Part shown: positions 60,737 to 64,000 of the stretch, piece by piece
Position numbering within the stretch: the stretch's first letter is position 1
Layout: every line of letters begins with the position of its first letter
Source: Lactobacillus kimbladii
GTDB taxonomy: Bacteria; Bacillota; Bacilli; Lactobacillales; Lactobacillaceae
DNA length: 64,000 nt
Direction of reading: 5' to 3'
NCBI RefSeq assembly: GCF_014323605.1
Contig: NZ_SCMB01000006.1
Span: 1-64,000, forward strand
Made by a program: the position numbers and the translations under genes
Notes under the pieces: generated by a model
Seen by the model: the letters and a program-made list of their open reading frames with translations, nothing else
The model's database searches: none
What the model was told of the DNA's origin: nothing

Positions 60737-61918
60737 ATGGTAGATTTAATTAAATACGTACGAAAAGGTTTAGCTGATGCTCCCTCTAATCCGATTTTGA
60801 AGTTTTCAGATTATGCCGGCAAGATTCCGGATGTTGTAAAATTCACTCTTGGTGAGCCTGATTTCAACACTCCTGATCATATCAAAGAGGCAGCCAAAAG
60901 AGGAGTTGATGAAAATCACTCCCACTATGCTCCTTCAAATGGGACTATTGGCTTACGCAAGGCAGCCAGCCAGTTTTTGAGTAAAAAATATGGGCAAAAC
61001 TATGATCCAGAAACTGAGGTTTTGGTTACCAATGGCGTAACTGAATCAATTTTTGATTCTGTGTTGGCTACTTTGAATCCTGGCGATATTATGGTTGTGC
61101 CAACTCCATTGTTTCCACTTTATATGACTGACGAGGGCGTTATTAATGAAGGCGTTGAAATCGTAAAAGTAAATACAGTAGACGACGGCTTTAAGCTGAC
61201 ACCAGAAAAATTGCAAAAGGTAATTGACAAGTATGGCGACCGGGTACGGATGTTGGTTATGAATTATCCTACCAATCCAACTGGGGTAATGTATAGTCAA
61301 GACGAATTGGATGCTTTAGCGGATGTTATTCGTGATAAGCCAATTTTCGCATTGTGTGACGAAATTTACAGTGAGTTGAACTATGATCAACCACACGCGT
61401 CAATGGAGAAATCATTGCATGACCAAGTTATTTTAATGAACGGCGTTTCCAAGTCATGGGCCATGACCGGTTACCGAATTGGTATTGTTTGTGCGCCAGA
61501 AAATATTTTGCAACAAATTGCAAAAGTTCACCAAGCAATAGTTACTACTGAGCCAACACCTATGCAAGATGCAGCTGAAGAGGCCTTTAAAAACGGTATG
61601 GATGACGCACTGCCAATGAAAGAAGAATTTCAAAAGCGGCGTGATGCTTTGTATTCCGGCCTAACCAAAATAGGTTTTGAGTGTGCTAAACCCCAAGGCG
61701 CATTCTACATTTTTGCTAAAATACCAGATGGTTTTGAACAGGATGATAATAAATTTATTTATGAGCTGGTTGACAAGGCAAAAGTTGCTGTTACAGCAGG
61801 TTCCAGTTTTAGTGAAGGCGGAGAAGGTTACATTAGATTTTCTTACGCTGTTTCAATGGATCAAATTGAAGAAGGACTGAAGCGACTAGAAAAGTTCGTT
61901 AAAGAAAATAAGAAGTAA
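60737..61918 (+). CDS. Class I/II PLP-dependent aminotransferase (PatA-like)
   Basis: 393-residue cytoplasmic aminotransferase. Seen: FTLGEPDFNTPDHI near the N-terminus, HYAPSNGTIGLRKA, VTNGVTESIFDSVLATL, NYPTNPTGVMYSQ, CDEIYSEL, and the PLP Lys in NGVSKSWAMTGYRIG, ending with EGYIRFSYAVS for the substrate carboxylate. It resembles aromatic/N-acetyl-diaminopimelate-type PatA enzymes; substrate is uncertain. The ATG at 60737 is preceded by GGTGA; TTG and GTG codons four and three codons earlier are alternatives. Single gene. Confidence 0.9.
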   Translation: MVDLIKYVRKGLADAPSNPILKFSDYAGKIPDVVKFTLGEPDFNTPDHIKEAAKRGVDENHSHYAPSNGTIGLRKAASQFLSKKYGQNYDPETEVLVTNGVTESIFDSVLATLNPGDIMVVPTPLFPLYMTDEGVINEGVEIVKVNTVDDGFKLTPEKLQKVIDKYGDRVRMLVMNYPTNPTGVMYSQDELDALADVIRDKPIFALCDEIYSELNYDQPHASMEKSLHDQVILMNGVSKSWAMTGYRIGIVCAPENILQQIAKVHQAIVTTEPTPMQDAAEEAFKNGMDDALPMKEEFQKRRDALYSGLTKIGFECAKPQGAFYIFAKIPDGFEQDDNKFIYELVDKAKVAVTAGSSFSEGGEGYIRFSYAVSMDQIEEGLKRLEKFVKENKK

Positions 61919-61962
61919 TATTTAAGAAAATTTTGCTTGCAATCACGTACGTTTTTCGGTAT

Positions 61963-61968
61963 TATAAT
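61963..61968 (+). promoter_or_regulatory. -10 box of the tRNA-Tyr/tRNA-Gln unit
   Basis: Consensus TATAAT, 14 nt before tRNA-Tyr. A TTGCAA at 61937-61942 would leave a 20-nt spacer, longer than ideal, so the -35 is unclear. Confidence 0.5.
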
Positions 61969-61981
61969 TAACGTGCGTGAC

Positions 61982-62063
61982 GGAGGAGTAGCGAAGTGGC
62001 TAAACGCGGCGGTCTGTAAAACCGCTCTCTCTGAGTTCGGCGGTTCGAATCCACCCTCCTCCA
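61982..62063 (+). tRNA. tRNA-Tyr (GTA)
   Basis: 82-nt type II tRNA with a long variable arm. Acceptor GGAGGAG/CTCCTCC, anticodon loop CTGTAAA (GTA). The T-stem GGCGG/CCACC has one C-A mismatch. Only seven bases separate it from the following tRNA-Gln. Confidence 0.94.
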
Positions 62064-62070
62064 TTATCAC

Positions 62071-62142
62071 TGGGTTATAGCCAAGCGGTAAGGCACTAGT
62101 TTTTGGTACTAGTATGCGCTGGTTCGAATCCAGCTAACCCAA
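62071..62142 (+). tRNA. tRNA-Gln (TTG), copy 2
   Basis: Identical over all 72 nt to the copy at 59.6 kb and in the same orientation. Co-transcribed with tRNA-Tyr. Confidence 0.96.
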
Positions 62143-62145
62143 TAA

Positions 62146-62175
62146 AAAAGGCAACTCGTTAGAGTTGTCTTTTTG
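62146..62175 (+). terminator. Terminator of the tRNA-Tyr/Gln unit
   Basis: GGCAACTC pairs with GAGTTGTC (one wobble) around GTTA, followed by TTTTT. Confidence 0.85.
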
Positions 62176-62180
62176 TTTGT

Positions 62181-63911
62181 TTAAGCTATGTTATTAACTT
62201 TGATATACTTATTTTTAGCGATTACGTAATATATCTTATTCTTTATTTTAATAGGAGTACCGTAGACCTTAACTGACTTGCCCTTTTTTAAAAGCAACTT
62301 GCGGACTCTTTTACCTTTTTTGTTATAAACGAATGAATTATGCTTAATTTTTTTCTTTTGTCCAGTAACATCTTGAGTGTTAACGTATATATTTTCACCA
62401 AGTTTGTAAAACTCTAATTCATTAATTTTTTTAGTACCAAAAGTTTCAACAATCATTCCTGCTTTAAGTTTAAACCCTTTAACGGGTTGGCCATTTTTGT
62501 CATAAACTTGAGCTGGATAATAAAGTGTAAAAGGAGTTTTAACTACCTCTTTAGCTTCTTGCGCTTCGGAACTAGAAGAATTAGCTACTCTTACTTCTGG
62601 AGTCACTGTTTTATTATTAGCCAAGGCTGGTTGCTCTCCATTAACTGCAACAGGGAACGAACCAGTATTTGGAATAGACTTACTGCTCCCATGATTAATA
62701 TCATTCTTATTTACTGGAATATGAATATCATTAACAGTATCATCTAAATCAATATTTCCGGTTGTCCATGAAATAGGTTGAGTCACATAAGTGTCAGCGG
62801 GGCATTTAGCATCTTCTTGGTCATATAATTTAGCTAATTCTGCAACTGTAATAGGTTTTCCTGCAGGTTGAGCGACATTGCCACCAGCTACTGGTATAAA
62901 CTTTTCATTTCCTATATTAGTAAAAGCGTCAGACTTGAGTCTATGTTTGCCTAAGCTAAGAATAAAGCCATTTAGATTTTTTCCCATGCCTTCAAACATG
63001 TTAGCCATTTCAAAGATGTTGCCAGTGTCCCAAAAACTCAAATTTAATTGATTTATGTTGGAATTTTTGAACATATAACTCATGTTGGTTACGTTGTAAG
63101 TTTGCCATTTTGTAATATCATTCAAATCGGCTGCACAAATCCCACTAAACATGTAACTCATGTTCTTAACGTTGCCAGTTTTCCAGTTAGCAAGTTTTAG
63201 AGTTGCTAATGAACTTGCACCTTCAAACATATGACTAAAATCGAAAACACTATCTGTTCTAAAGTTATCCATATTAACTGTGGTTAGACTTACATCATTT
63301 TTAAACATGCTGTTCATATCTCTGTTATTGATTGTAGTCCATGTACTTAAATCCAATGTTGTAAGTTTGGAATCATTTGCAAATAAACTACTCAAATCAC
63401 TAGTTTCGGAAGCATCTACATTTTCAATATTAATGAATCCTTCTAAATTAGGTAGATTAGCAAATTTGCCACTTGAATTGCAGGCGAGTTGAACTTTAAG
63501 GGGTAAACCATAATCTGCTATTACCTGTTCGAAAGCAATATAGTGAACTTCATTAGCGTTAATTATCTGACTAATTGGCTTAGAAGACAGTATTCCACCT
63601 TTAATTGTCAGTGTTTTAGTACTTGGATTAAAAGTCCATTCACATTCGTTATCCTTGCCATGATTGTTATTCTTTTCCTCTTGTGAATTAATTTTTTTGT
63701 TATTTTTCACGAATGAATAATTTGTGTCAGTAGAAATTTTAGTCGTAGTAGAAGTTTCACTAGTATTGGCATATACCGATTTTTCACTAGTCGCTAACGA
63801 AACTCCTAACAAAGCACTTGCAATTATACCATAAGAAAATAACTTAAATTTGTTATTTATTGCAAAATAATAATTGTTATTTTTCCCCATTCTGTGTTTT
63901 GACTTTAGCAT
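62181..63911 (-). CDS. Surface protein with DUF285 (BspA-like) repeats and SLAP anchor
   Basis: 576-residue exported protein. Signal segment (KLFSYGIIASALLGVSLA, cleavage near VYA), a polar N-terminal stretch, CEWTFNPSTKTLTIKGG (the conserved entry strand of lactobacillar DUF285 proteins), then about eight DUF285 repeats of about 23-25 residues. Their repeated element is like LTTLDLSTW...MNSMFKND, SLATLKLANW...MSYMFSG and INQLNLSFWDTGNIFEMANMF. A Ser/Asn/Val-rich linker leads to two SLAP-like repeats at the C-terminus (VYDKNGQPVKGFKLKAG, VYNKKGKRVRKLLLKKG). Presumed adhesin. The ATG at 63911 is preceded by AGAGGTTTTAATT; an earlier in-frame ATG has none. Confidence 0.88.
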   Translation of the reverse strand: MLKSKHRMGKNNNYYFAINNKFKLFSYGIIASALLGVSLATSEKSVYANTSETSTTTKISTDTNYSFVKNNKKINSQEEKNNNHGKDNECEWTFNPSTKTLTIKGGILSSKPISQIINANEVHYIAFEQVIADYGLPLKVQLACNSSGKFANLPNLEGFINIENVDASETSDLSSLFANDSKLTTLDLSTWTTINNRDMNSMFKNDVSLTTVNMDNFRTDSVFDFSHMFEGASSLATLKLANWKTGNVKNMSYMFSGICAADLNDITKWQTYNVTNMSYMFKNSNINQLNLSFWDTGNIFEMANMFEGMGKNLNGFILSLGKHRLKSDAFTNIGNEKFIPVAGGNVAQPAGKPITVAELAKLYDQEDAKCPADTYVTQPISWTTGNIDLDDTVNDIHIPVNKNDINHGSSKSIPNTGSFPVAVNGEQPALANNKTVTPEVRVANSSSSEAQEAKEVVKTPFTLYYPAQVYDKNGQPVKGFKLKAGMIVETFGTKKINELEFYKLGENIYVNTQDVTGQKKKIKHNSFVYNKKGKRVRKLLLKKGKSVKVYGTPIKIKNKIYYVIAKNKYIKVNNIA

Positions 63912-63956
63912 AATTAAAACCTCTATATGTAATTTATACATTTACCTTTATAATAG

Positions 63957-63985
63957 GGTATACAGTATTTATTGATGTTGGTCAA
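63957..63985 (-). promoter_or_regulatory. Promoter of the DUF285-SLAP surface protein gene
   Basis: Read leftward: TTGACC (-35), 17-nt spacer, TATACC (-10), about 45 nt before the start codon. Confidence 0.65.
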
Positions 63986-64000
63986 ACTTTTTATTTGGTA

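Overview
The window is an AT-rich chromosomal segment of a Lactobacillus (sensu stricto, acidophilus/delbrueckii-type, plausibly a host-gut species). The reasons are strong GGAGG ribosome sites, A+T-rich promoters, an Apf-type aggregation/peptidoglycan protein, three proteins ending in paired SLAP-like wall-binding repeats, DUF285 (BspA-like) surface proteins, a SEC10/PgrA-type surface protein and an unusual density of PTS sugar transporters. The species cannot be fixed from the sequence alone.

Layout. 1-3.5 kb: tRNA-Asn and a complete mannose-type PTS operon (EIIAB, IIC, IID, DUF956). 3.5-7.7 kb: amino-acid permease, GNAT acetyltransferase, galE, nitroreductase. 7.7-10.8 kb: tRNA-Thr followed by an accessory stretch with two adjacent DNA-glycosylase-like genes and a small DUF285 surface protein. 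10.8-15.3 kb: MerR/TipA-like regulator with a textbook 19-bp-spacer promoter, D-2-hydroxyacid dehydrogenase, and a pair of zinc-ribbon membrane proteins (the second TcaA-like). 15.3-21.2 kb: an IS tail remnant, then a YheO/DauR-like regulator divergent from an operon of RidA, beta-glucoside EIIBC, PLP aminotransferase, GH1 6-phospho-beta-glucosidase and EIIA. 21.2-22.6 kb: a long hairpin-terminated leader in front of a lone PhnD-like lipoprotein. 22.9-31 kb: lacR-lacA-lacB, a galactitol/galactose-type PTS, and a very large secreted GH35 beta-galactosidase of fungal-like architecture with a SLAP anchor. 31-47.5 kb: GntR regulator, AgaS-type sugar isomerase, four-gene Aga-type PTS, an unassigned glycosidase-like protein, two GH31 paralogues (one a 1615-residue secreted SLAP-anchored multidomain enzyme, one apparently cytoplasmic) and lacD. 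47.5-51.3 kb: RpiR regulator divergent from fruK-fruA. 51.4-59.5 kb: a 38-codon gene, apf, a decayed IS3 transposase, a lactococcin-972-like secreted peptide (frameshifted) with a MacB-type ABC cassette, two decayed GntR regulators, a SEC10/PgrA-like protein and a GNAT gene. 59.5-64 kb: tRNA-Gln, glycerophosphodiesterase, aminotransferase, tRNA-Tyr, a second identical tRNA-Gln and a DUF285-SLAP surface protein.

The most coherent story is the 22.9-47.5 kb region. Surface-anchored GH35 and GH31 enzymes would release galactose and an amino-sugar or related hexose outside the cell. The Gat-type and Aga-type PTS would import them as 6-phosphates. LacAB and AgaS would isomerise or deaminate them toward tagatose-6-phosphate, and LacD would split tagatose-1,6-bisphosphate. 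No lacC and no nagA/agaA are seen here, so a kinase and a deacetylase must come from elsewhere (or, for the kinase, possibly FruK). cre-like sites and shared operator-like motifs recur in front of these operons. The second candidate system is the peptide/ABC cassette at 53.5-56.6 kb, and the third is the two-gene DNA-glycosylase pair next to tRNA-Thr.
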